64,000 nucleotides of DNA from Streptomyces sp. Isolate_45. Lineage in GTDB: Bacteria > Actinomycetota > Actinomycetes > Streptomycetales > Streptomycetaceae. Below are positions 16,798-24,097 of this stretch, piece by piece. The notes below the pieces were generated by a model, which saw nothing but the letters and a program-made list of their open reading frames with translations, had not been told where the DNA came from and searched no databases. The stretch covers positions 36,025 through 100,024 of the forward strand of contig NZ_JANFAK020000011.1 in assembly GCF_024721315.2 (NCBI RefSeq). Direction: 5' to 3'. Each line of letters begins with the position of its first letter. Position 1 is the stretch's first letter. The position numbers and the translations under genes are program-made.

Positions 16798-17760
16798 GTG
16801 ACCCAGACAGCTCCGACCACCCGGATCACCGTCCGACAGATCGCCGGACACATAGGCGCCGAGATCTCCGGCGTGGACCTGCGGGAGGACCTCGACGACG
16901 CCACCGTCGCCGAGATCCGCCGGGCCGTGCTCACGCACCGCGTCGTCTTCTTCCGCGGTCAGCGGCTCGACCACGCCCGCCACGTGGCCTTCGGCCGCCG
17001 CTTCGGCGCCCTCACCCGCCGGCCGGGCAAGAAGCACGGCGTCTCGCCCGAGGGCTTCCCCGAGATCCTCACGGTGGACGCCAAGGCGGACGTCGAGCGC
17101 TACGGGAAGAACTTCGAGGAGCACTACCGGCGCAAGTGGGTCTCGCCGATCGCCGGCTGGCACAGCGACCTCACCCAGGCGGTCAACCCGCCGGACCTGT
17201 CCATCCTGCGCGCCGAGACCACCCCGCCCTTCGGCGGCGACACCCAGTGGACCAACACCGTCGCCGCCTACGAGGCCCTCTCGCCGCAACTGCGCGACCT
17301 CGTGGACTCCCTCAGGGCCGAGCACGCCTTCTTCACCGGCGTCCACCTGCGCCACTCCGACGCCCGCGACCGGGAGATCCTCGACATCTACTGCCAGGAC
17401 CCCCAGGTCGCCGTCCACCCCGTGGTCCGCGTGCACCCCGAGACGGGGGAGAGGGCGCTGTTCGTCAGCCCCGGCTCCACCACCCGGATCGTCGGCTTCA
17501 GCGAGATCGAGAGCCGGCACCTGCTGGACCTGCTGTTCCAGCACATGACCGGCGCCGAGTACACCGTCCGCTTCCGGTGGGAGCCCGGCAGCATCGCCTT
17601 CTGGGACAACCGGAGCACCTGCCACTTCGCCCCCACCGACTTCGGCCACCTCGACGTCGACCGCGTCATGCACCGTGTCACCGTCCTCGGCGAGCCCGCG
17701 ACCGGACCCGACGGGTTCACCTCGGAACTCGTGGCGGGCGACCGGCTGGAGGCCTGGTAG
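16798..17760 (+). CDS. TauD/TfdA-family 2-oxoglutarate dioxygenase
   Basis: 320 residues starting at GTG 16798, 76 nt after the transporter gene. Typical TauD layout: N-terminal HIGAEISGVDL, iron ligands in WHSDLTQ (His122, Asp124) and a distal His292 in VMHRVTV with the following Arg for 2-oxoglutarate, plus WDNRSTCHFAP. It is the second non-haem iron oxygenase of the cluster and the last co-directional gene. It is convergent with the SpoIIE gene with only 20 bp between stops. The substrate is unknown. Confidence 0.9.
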   Translation: MTQTAPTTRITVRQIAGHIGAEISGVDLREDLDDATVAEIRRAVLTHRVVFFRGQRLDHARHVAFGRRFGALTRRPGKKHGVSPEGFPEILTVDAKADVERYGKNFEEHYRRKWVSPIAGWHSDLTQAVNPPDLSILRAETTPPFGGDTQWTNTVAAYEALSPQLRDLVDSLRAEHAFFTGVHLRHSDARDREILDIYCQDPQVAVHPVVRVHPETGERALFVSPGSTTRIVGFSEIESRHLLDLLFQHMTGAEYTVRFRWEPGSIAFWDNRSTCHFAPTDFGHLDVDRVMHRVTVLGEPATGPDGFTSELVAGDRLEAW

Positions 17761-17780
17761 CCGTCCGCGGCGGGGGTGTC

Positions 17781-18872
17781 TCAGGGAAGCCCCAGCCGTA
17801 CGGCGAGCGCGGCGACGTCGTCGTCGAGGCGCCCCCTGCTGTAGCGCAGGAGGTCCCGGTGCAGGGCCGAGAGGAGTTCGCCGGGCGGCGTCGTGGGCTG
17901 CCGGCCCATCCAGGCCGCCAACGGGAAGAACTCGCCGTCGCGGGCCCGGGCCTCGGCGATCCCGTCGGTGTAGAGGAGCAACAGGTCGCCGGAGGCGAAT
18001 TCGAAGGTGTCCACGTTGTAGTGGTCGCCGATCAGCTCCGCGAGGCTGAGCAGCGGCGAGGGGGTCATCGACTCCAGGACACGGAGCCTCTTGTCGCCCA
18101 GCAGCAGTGGCGGGGGGTGGCCGCAGTTGAGGATGACGATGCGCTGTCCCTCGTGCGGGATCTCGGCGAGGAGGGCGGTGGCGAAGCGCTCCATCGGCTC
18201 GTCGGAGGGGAAGGCGGCGTTGTAGCGGGCGCTGCTGGCGTCCATCCTGCGTGCGATGTCGACCAGGTCGGCCTCGCCGTAGGCCGCCTCCCGGAAGGCG
18301 TTGACGATCGCGGCGGCCGCCCCCACCGCCGGTAGACCCTTGCCGCGCACGTCACCGATGAGCAGCCGGATGCCGAACGGCGTGTCGACCACCTCGTAGA
18401 AGTCCCCGCCGATGCGCGCCTCGGCCGCGGCCGCCAGGTACAGCGCCTCGATCTCGACGTTCCCGAAGCGGCGCGGCATGGGGCTGAGGACCACCTGCTG
18501 CGCCGCGTCGGCGACGAGCCGTACCTGAAGGAGGGTGCGCTCCCGCTTGAGCCGCAGATGGCTCCCGTACGCGGCGGCCACGGTGACCGCGATGATCCCG
18601 GCGGCCGTCCACCACGTCCCCAGGTCGGGGAAGACGAAGCCGAGGCCGATCATCAGGCAGAGGCACACCGTCCCGAGCAGGACGGTCGGCAGGACGGGCC
18701 ACATGGCGGCCGCGAGGGCCGGCGCCGCCGGTAGGAGGCGACTGAAGGCCATCTCCGGCGGAGTGGCATAGGCCAGGCTCGCGATCACGACGGTCAAAAT
18801 GATCGGCGACAGTCGTACGAGCGCCCCCCGGCCGTAACGCCGACGGAGCCGCGGCCGTCCAGACTCGATCAC
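17781..18872 (-). CDS. Membrane-anchored SpoIIE-type PP2C phosphatase
   Basis: 363 residues. Hydrophobic segments occupy about residues 15-105 and are followed by a PP2C/SpoIIE domain with the metal-binding motifs RIGGDFYEV and LLIGDVRGKGLPA, GHPPPLLL, LYTDGIAEAR and a C-terminal DDDVAALAVR. Such phosphatases dephosphorylate STAS anti-anti-sigma factors, freeing a sigma factor. There is no STAS or RsbW gene next door; candidate partners lie near 56-62 kb. No PAS or GAF sensor is present, so sensing may occur in the membrane part. Confidence 0.9.
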   Translation of the reverse strand: MIESGRPRLRRRYGRGALVRLSPIILTVVIASLAYATPPEMAFSRLLPAAPALAAAMWPVLPTVLLGTVCLCLMIGLGFVFPDLGTWWTAAGIIAVTVAAAYGSHLRLKRERTLLQVRLVADAAQQVVLSPMPRRFGNVEIEALYLAAAAEARIGGDFYEVVDTPFGIRLLIGDVRGKGLPAVGAAAAIVNAFREAAYGEADLVDIARRMDASSARYNAAFPSDEPMERFATALLAEIPHEGQRIVILNCGHPPPLLLGDKRLRVLESMTPSPLLSLAELIGDHYNVDTFEFASGDLLLLYTDGIAEARARDGEFFPLAAWMGRQPTTPPGELLSALHRDLLRYSRGRLDDDVAALAVRLGLP

Positions 18873-19010
18873 ACACCCACCATAAGTGCGGGGTGGTGCC
18901 GCGTCCTCCGGTGGAGCCGGCGGGGCGCGGGCCGGAGACGGGGCCCGGCGCCATACGGCCGCGTCCCCGGCGTTCCGGGAACGTGCGTTCGATAATGTCG
19001 CCGTCGCGCC

Positions 19011-19673
19011 TCAGGCGGCCCGGCGGCCCGCCTCCAGGGCGTCCTTGACCTGCCGCGCCACGCGGGCCGCGTCCTCGGGGTTGTTCACGACGTCCGTACG
19101 GCTCATGTCCACGACGAGGACGTCGCTGGCCGAGTAGTGCTCGTGCACCCACTCGTCGTAGCCGGCCCACAGCGTCCGGTAGTACTCGACCAGGCCCGCG
19201 TCCTGCTCGAAATCACGGCCCCGCAGCCCGATGCGGTGCAGCACCGTCTCGAAGTCCGCCTTGAGGTAGACCATGAGGTCGGGTGCCTTGCGGTAGGGCA
19301 GGCCGTCGATCTCGCGCATCATCTCGTCGAGCAGTCCCTCGTACACCTGCATTTCGAGGGAGCTGATCCGACCAAGATCGTGATTGACCTTGGCGAAGTA
19401 CCAGTCCTCGTAGATGGACCGGTCGAGGACGTTGTCGTCCTGCTTGTACGCCTCCTTGATCGAGGCGAACCGCGTCCGCAGGAAGTGGAGCTGGAGCAGG
19501 AAGGGGTACCGCTTCGCCTGGATCTCCTCGGGGCTCGCCGTGTAGAAGAGCGGGAGGATCGGGTTGTCTTCCACGCTCTCGTAGAAGACGTGGCTGCCGA
19601 GCTCCTTGGCGAGCAGCTCGGCCACGCTCGTCTTGCCGATCCCGATCATGCCTCCGACGCAGATCACTGGCAT
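19011..19673 (-). CDS. Deoxynucleoside kinase family protein
   Basis: 220 residues. The N-terminal P-loop reads GGMIGIGKTS; it continues with FYESVEDNPILPLFY and LDRSIYEDWYFA (the DRS motif), the standard layout of dNK/dCK-like kinases that transfer phosphate from ATP to a deoxynucleoside. Start at ATG 19673. It is transcribed toward the SpoIIE gene with 138 bp between them. Base specificity cannot be read by eye. Confidence 0.9.
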   Translation of the reverse strand: MPVICVGGMIGIGKTSVAELLAKELGSHVFYESVEDNPILPLFYTASPEEIQAKRYPFLLQLHFLRTRFASIKEAYKQDDNVLDRSIYEDWYFAKVNHDLGRISSLEMQVYEGLLDEMMREIDGLPYRKAPDLMVYLKADFETVLHRIGLRGRDFEQDAGLVEYYRTLWAGYDEWVHEHYSASDVLVVDMSRTDVVNNPEDAARVARQVKDALEAGRRAA

Positions 19674-20093
19674 ACCTCACTTCTCCCGGGGGGTCATCTG
19701 TTCGCCGGCGGGCGTGCGGACCGGGCACACCACACCACCAGGACGTATGCCTGCGGTCACTCGATTCCCCCAAGAGCCTCGTGACCTGCGTCGGGGGTCC
19801 GTCGTCCGGATCGACGAGTCGCCGTCCCGCGGCCGCCATGAATCATAAATGACGACTCGGCCAACACCGTCCGGAACCGACCCCGGACGCTCGCGGGAGG
19901 CCCGGCCGGTGCCGGGGCGGCGACACGGTTGGTGTCCGGGGGCGAGGGAACCGGGTAACGTCTTTGTCATGTTCTTCCAGAGGCCGATTTACGAGTGAGG
20001 GCGTGATGGGCCCCTGCTGACGTCCCTCGACGTCGCCGCCCGTCCCCCACCGATGAATCCGTAGATCACTTCACTTCGTTACCGGGAGAATCC
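19674..20093. other. Intergenic region with possible short leader frame
   Basis: 420 bp between divergent genes; it should hold promoters for the kinase (minus) and DUF6243 (plus). At 19969-19998 a nine-codon frame, MFFQRPIYE then stop, is followed at once by GTG-ATG-GGC-CCC-TGC-TGA. Neither has a clear ribosome-binding site, so a leader peptide is only a possibility. Confidence 0.3.
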
Positions 20094-20303
20094 GTGACCG
20101 TCAGCAAGAACATCAACAACCCCGTGGGTCAGGGCGGCGGCCAGCGCAAGCGGCTGTCCCGCGCCGAGCGGCAGAACAACGGCCCGCACCGCAACCTCGA
20201 CCGCCGGGGCGCGGCCGACCAGAAGGCCGAGCTGGTGCGCAAGATGCGGGAGAAGGCGGCCGAGGGCGCCGGGCCGGCGGGCGACGACACCCCGCAGGGC
20301 TGA
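20094..20303 (+). CDS. DUF6243 family small protein
   Basis: 69 residues from GTG 20094 with GGGAGA upstream. It is short, basic and hydrophilic: VSKNINNPVGQGGGQRKRLS, then LDRRGAADQKAELVRKMREK as a predicted helix. It fits the actinobacterial DUF6243 family, for which no function is known. No membrane segment or Cys is present. A very strong hairpin follows 32 nt after the stop, so it is probably monocistronic and well expressed. Confidence 0.75.
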   Translation: MTVSKNINNPVGQGGGQRKRLSRAERQNNGPHRNLDRRGAADQKAELVRKMREKAAEGAGPAGDDTPQG

Positions 20304-20335
20304 CGCACCGCCGCCGCGGGGCGGCACCGCACGGG

Positions 20336-20372
20336 GCAGGGCCCGTACCGCGACGCGCGGTACGGGCCCTGC
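20336..20372. terminator. Perfect 17-bp hairpin terminator
   Basis: The arms GCAGGGCCCGTACCGCG (20336-20352) and its exact complement (20356-20372) are separated by a 3-nt loop ACG. It lies just after the DUF6243 stop. Confidence 0.85.
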
Positions 20373-20374
20373 TG

Positions 20375-20398
20375 CCGTACCCGTACCCGTACCCGTAC
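20375..20398. repeat. (CCGTAC)4 microsatellite
   Basis: Four perfect CCGTAC units lie directly after the terminator; part of the same hexamer also occurs in the hairpin arms and again near 20404. It looks like slippage-derived repeat sequence. Confidence 0.85.
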
Positions 20399-20554
20399 CC
20401 GGGCCCGTACCGGCCACGGTCCGCACGGGATCGTCCCGCCCGCCGGTCATTGCGGGACAAGCTTTAAGGCCGCCCCGGCCGTCGCCGGCCGGACGCGGCC
20501 CGGTACCCCGGAAAACCCTGTTCCTTGATCAAGAATTCCATTCGAACGCGGGTG

Positions 20555-20583
20555 TTGTGAGGGGTGTCTCCGTTCGATACGAT
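20555..20583 (+). promoter_or_regulatory. Housekeeping-type promoter for the RiPP operon
   Basis: TTGTGA (20555-20560), a 17-bp spacer and TACGAT (20578-20583) match the HrdB-type -35/-10 consensus well. The predicted transcription start is near 20590, which supports ATG 20674 as the start of the transporter gene rather than earlier in-frame codons. Confidence 0.55.
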
Positions 20584-20673
20584 CGCAACCCTCGGCGGCC
20601 GTACGTACCACAAATAAGTGGGGGGTATTGTGGGTTCGTTCGTGTCAGCAATACCCTCGGACCGGGAATCCTG

Positions 20674-21936
20674 ATGGGAGAGGCCGAGGAGAAATTAGAA
20701 CCCTCCGGCCCTTTATTACCCGAGGTTCAACACCGGTCCATTTCCCCGTTGCGCAGCCGGGATTTCCTGCTCTTCTGGACGGCGGGCGCCGTCGATGGCC
20801 TCGGCACCTGCGCGTCCTCCCTCTTCCTCCCGCTGATCCTGCTGGGCGCCGGACATTCGGCCGGGCTCGCCGGCCTCGTCGCGTCGGTGGCACTCGTCAG
20901 CGGACTGGTGGTCTCGCCGGTCGCGGGCGTGTTCGCCGACCGGTGGCCCCGCAAGCCCATGATGTACGCGGCGGCCCTGGTCGCCGCCTGCGCCATGGGA
21001 TCGGTGTTCGTGACCGTCGCCCTCGGCCACGTCGTCCTCGTCCACGTACTCGTCGCCGCCGCGGTCGAGCAGGCCGCCAGTGCCACCTACGGGGCCGCGG
21101 CCTCCGGGACGATCCGGCGGCTGGTGCCGCCCGAGGGATACACCCGGGCCATCGGATACCTACAGGCCCGCGACCAGGCGGTGCAGATCGTCGGGCCGAC
21201 GCTGGGCGGCGTCCTGTACCAACTGTCACGATGGGTGCCGCTCCTCGCGGACGCGGTCTCGTTCCTGCTGGTGGCGGTGCTGAGCAAGGCGATCCGCACC
21301 GACCTGACGCCCGACCGGGAGGGCCCGGTCGCGCCGTTCACCCGTGAGCTCGCCGAAGGGCTGCGCTTCGTGTGCGCCGAGCCCTTCCTGCGCTTCGTGG
21401 TGGTGTGGACCGCCGGGATCAACGCGCTCCTCGGCGCGCTGTACTTCCACGCGGTGTTCGCCTCCCACGCCCAGGGCGCCGGCCCCGCCGCGATCGGGCT
21501 CATTCTTACTTTGGCGGGCGTCGGTGGGCTGCTGGGCGCACTCGCCGCCCCGTGGCTGGTGCGGCGCGTCCCGGCCGCGCGGATCGTGACGGGCGCCTCG
21601 TGGGTCATGGTGCCGACGGCGGCCGGGCTCGCGTTCGCGTCGCGGACCTGGACCTACGGCCTGCTGCTGAGCGGGGTGTCGCTGATCGTGCCGTCCGTCG
21701 TGGTGGTACTCCAGACCCGGGCGGTGCTGGTCACCCCCGACCGGCTGCTCGCCCGGATGGGGACGGTACTGGGCACCGCCGGTCAGGGCGTCGCGGTGCT
21801 CGCCCCGGTGGCGGCGGGGGTGCTGGTGGCGGAGTACGGGGGACGCGCCGTGGCGTTGGGCTGCGCGGGAGCGTTCGCCGGGCTGGCCCTGTACGCGACC
21901 TCCAGAGCCCGTCTCGTCGTCGGGGAGGCGCTGTGA
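20674..21936 (+). CDS. MFS transporter of the RiPP operon, with three TTA codons
   Basis: 420 residues from ATG 20674, with about 12 membrane segments and an MFS motif GVFADRWPRKP between segments 2 and 3. Codons 8, 14 and 15 (20695, 20713, 20716) are TTA. TTA is very rare in Streptomyces and needs the bldA tRNA, so translation is probably developmentally controlled, and coupling may pass this to the genes behind it. The next gene starts inside its stop (GTGA). It probably exports the matured peptide, though resistance to it is an alternative. Confidence 0.85.
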   Translation: MGEAEEKLEPSGPLLPEVQHRSISPLRSRDFLLFWTAGAVDGLGTCASSLFLPLILLGAGHSAGLAGLVASVALVSGLVVSPVAGVFADRWPRKPMMYAAALVAACAMGSVFVTVALGHVVLVHVLVAAAVEQAASATYGAAASGTIRRLVPPEGYTRAIGYLQARDQAVQIVGPTLGGVLYQLSRWVPLLADAVSFLLVAVLSKAIRTDLTPDREGPVAPFTRELAEGLRFVCAEPFLRFVVVWTAGINALLGALYFHAVFASHAQGAGPAAIGLILTLAGVGGLLGALAAPWLVRRVPAARIVTGASWVMVPTAAGLAFASRTWTYGLLLSGVSLIVPSVVVVLQTRAVLVTPDRLLARMGTVLGTAGQGVAVLAPVAAGVLVAEYGGRAVALGCAGAFAGLALYATSRARLVVGEAL

Positions 21937-23834
21937 CGCCGCCCCGGCCGACGGCGGCCACGCGCACGTACGGCGTCTACCGGCCCGTGCTGCCGGTGAC
22001 CAGCCCCCGGAACCCGGACCGGATGGTCTACACGGGGGACGCCGAAGGCCGGTGCGAGATCTTCACGTGGGACCGCTCCAACCGCACCGGACGACAGCTG
22101 ACGGACCGCCCGCACGGCACACTGCTGTGCGCCATCGACGAGGACGAGGCCGTCTGGTGGTTCGACGAGGACCCGGCCGGCAGCGGCGGCTGGCGCACCC
22201 AGGACTTCGACGGCGGCCCGGACCGTCCCGCGCTCGCCGGCGTGCCGAGCGGGCGGCCCGCCGGACTGGCGCTGGCCGCCGGGGGCCTGGTGGCCGTCGG
22301 CATCCGGACGCCCGAGGGACTCGGCGTCCACCTGGGGCGGCGGGGCGGCACCGCGGCATCCGTGCTGTGCGCGAAGGGCTCCGGGACGCTGTGCGACCTG
22401 GCACCGGACGGCGGGCTCCTGGCCGTGTCCGGACCCGCGCACTCCGACCGGGCCGTGACGCTGCTGACCCCGGACGGGACCACCGTCGCCGTGCTGTCCG
22501 GCACCACGGAACGCACCTGGGCGCTCGGCTTCGCACCCACGGGCGCGCCGTTGGCGGGTACACCGCCCTTACCCGGTCCCACACCGTTCCCCGACGCGCC
22601 TACGGCCCCCGGCCCGATGCCCTCGCCCGGCCCGGAACCGACGCCCGGCCGCACCCTGCTCCTGGTCCTGCGCGAGCGGGCCGGCCGCTACCACCTCGGC
22701 ACCTGGGCCCCCGACCGGGGACTGGAGCTGCTGCCCTGGTGCTCGTTCGACACCGAGACCACCGCCCGCTGGTACCCCGGCCCGGGCCGCACCCGGATCC
22801 TGCTCCGACAGGACCGGCACGGCCGCAGCAGGCTGTTCACCGCCGATCTGGACCGCGGCGAACTGACCCCGGTGCCCACCCCGGAGGGCAGCATCCTGGA
22901 CGCGGCACCCGCCGCCGACGGTGACGTGCACTTCATCTGGACCGACGCGGTGAACGTGCCGCGCGCGCTGTCGCTGTCGGGCACGCCCCTACCAGGGCAG
23001 AGCCGGTGGCGACTCCCGCGGTTCGGCCGGCGCCAGGACCTGTGGACCCCCGGCCCCGACGGGCCGGTGCACACACTGGTCACCACACCCGCCGACCGTC
23101 CCGCGCCACATCCCCTGGTCCTCCTCGTCCACGGCGGCCCGGCCGACCACGACCGCGACGCCTACGACCCCATGGTGCAGGCCCTCGTCGGATCGGGTTA
23201 CGCCGTGGCGCGCGTCAACTACCGGGGCTCGACGGGCTACGGGCCGCGCTGGCGCTCCGCCTACACCGAGGGAGTCGGCCACACCCAGGTCGCCGACCTG
23301 GTGCGGGCCCGCGCCGAGCTGCTGGCCAGGGGCATCGGCCGTGAGGGGGCCGTGGGCCTGTGCGGCACGTCGTGGGGCGGCTACCTGACCCTGCTGGCCA
23401 TGGGAACCCGTCCGGACCTCTGGGACGCCGGGGTGGCCGTCAAGCCGCTCGCCGACTGCGCCACGGCCTTCCGGCACTCCACGCCCGCCCTCCAGGCCCT
23501 CGACAGCAGGCTGTTCGGCGGCACCCCGGACGAGGTGCCCGACGCCTACACGCACGCCTCCCCGTCCACGTACGCGGCCGCCATCCGCTCCCCGCTGCTG
23601 GTCGTCGCCGCGCGGCGGGACGCCAAGTGTCCGCCGGAACAGGTCGAGGCGTACCTCGACGTCCTGCGCGCCGCCGGGGTGGCCCACGAGCTGATGTGGC
23701 TCGACTCCGGACACGACGGCTACGACGGCGCCGACCACCTGGCCGTGATCCGGCGGTCCCTCAGATTTCTCGGTCGCGGGCTGCCCTCGGCGCCCGCGCG
23801 GGCCGAGCCGTCCCCACACCCGGAGAGGAGGTGA
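21933..23834 (+). CDS. S9 family (prolyl oligopeptidase-type) serine peptidase
   Basis: 633 residues from GTG 21933, overlapping the transporter stop. The N-terminal two thirds resemble a beta-propeller with repeated blade-like strands and include a Pro/Gly-rich insertion near residues 208-235. The C-terminal alpha/beta hydrolase domain has LLVHGGP, the nucleophile Ser480 in GTSWGGY and the catalytic His in DSGHDGYDG. No signal peptide is seen, so it is likely cytoplasmic. Position directly before the precursor gene suggests it removes the leader or trims the modified peptide; self-protection is an alternative. Confidence 0.88.
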   Translation: MTPPRPTAATRTYGVYRPVLPVTSPRNPDRMVYTGDAEGRCEIFTWDRSNRTGRQLTDRPHGTLLCAIDEDEAVWWFDEDPAGSGGWRTQDFDGGPDRPALAGVPSGRPAGLALAAGGLVAVGIRTPEGLGVHLGRRGGTAASVLCAKGSGTLCDLAPDGGLLAVSGPAHSDRAVTLLTPDGTTVAVLSGTTERTWALGFAPTGAPLAGTPPLPGPTPFPDAPTAPGPMPSPGPEPTPGRTLLLVLRERAGRYHLGTWAPDRGLELLPWCSFDTETTARWYPGPGRTRILLRQDRHGRSRLFTADLDRGELTPVPTPEGSILDAAPAADGDVHFIWTDAVNVPRALSLSGTPLPGQSRWRLPRFGRRQDLWTPGPDGPVHTLVTTPADRPAPHPLVLLVHGGPADHDRDAYDPMVQALVGSGYAVARVNYRGSTGYGPRWRSAYTEGVGHTQVADLVRARAELLARGIGREGAVGLCGTSWGGYLTLLAMGTRPDLWDAGVAVKPLADCATAFRHSTPALQALDSRLFGGTPDEVPDAYTHASPSTYAAAIRSPLLVVAARRDAKCPPEQVEAYLDVLRAAGVAHELMWLDSGHDGYDGADHLAVIRRSLRFLGRGLPSAPARAEPSPHPERR

Positions 23835-23839
23835 ACAGC

Positions 23840-23959
23840 ATGCAGAAGGACATCATCCACGGCGACCCGCTGGAGGGCGACGAGGAGAGCCGCAAGCCGG
23901 GCGTCGGTGTCGTCGTCTACCTCCGCTCCGCGGAGGAGATGGAGGACGAGGACAAGTAG
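23840..23959 (+). CDS. RiPP precursor peptide candidate
   Basis: 39 residues; ATG 23840 lies 5 nt after the peptidase stop with GGAGAGGAGG upstream, a very strong ribosome-binding site. It opens MQKDIIHGDPLEGDEE, continues with a lysine and the hydrophobic run GVGVVVYLRS, and ends in an acidic tail EEMEDEDK. It has no Cys, and its only Ser residues are two, so lanthionine or thiazole chemistry is unlikely. Small size, position ahead of a radical SAM maturase and two hairpins behind it fit a precursor. The likely modified part is the Val/Tyr stretch. No homologue was checked. Confidence 0.7.
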   Translation: MQKDIIHGDPLEGDEESRKPGVGVVVYLRSAEEMEDEDK

Positions 23960-23973
23960 TCGAGCAGCACCGA

Positions 23974-24044
23974 GGGGCCGGCCACGCACCGAGTGCGCGA
24001 CCGGCCCCACCGGCCCGGCCGGGAGCCCGACGGCTCCCGGCCGG
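23974..24044. terminator. Two hairpins between precursor and radical SAM genes
   Basis: Hairpin 1 has outer arms GGGGCCGG (23974-23981) and CCGGCCCC (24001-24008) with an inner CGCAC-CGA-GTGCG stem separated by a symmetric 3x3 internal loop. Hairpin 2 has 13-bp arms, CCGGCCGGGAGCC (24015-24027) and its exact complement (24032-24044), around a CGAC loop. They are best read as partial terminators or mRNA stabilisers that keep precursor expression above that of the enzyme genes. Confidence 0.6.
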
Positions 24045-24097
24045 ACACCCGGCGGACCACCGTCACCGCGCACCGATCACATGAGAAGAGGCCAGCC

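Noticed and set aside
19969..19998. Nine-codon leader peptide before DUF6243
   Set aside because: No ribosome-binding site, no regulatory codon run and no clear alternative hairpins; kept only as a note in the intergenic entry.
20557..20673. Longer N-terminus for the RiPP-operon transporter
   Set aside because: The extension overlaps the -10 element and reads as Arg/Pro-rich sequence; ATG 20674 leads directly into the conserved part.
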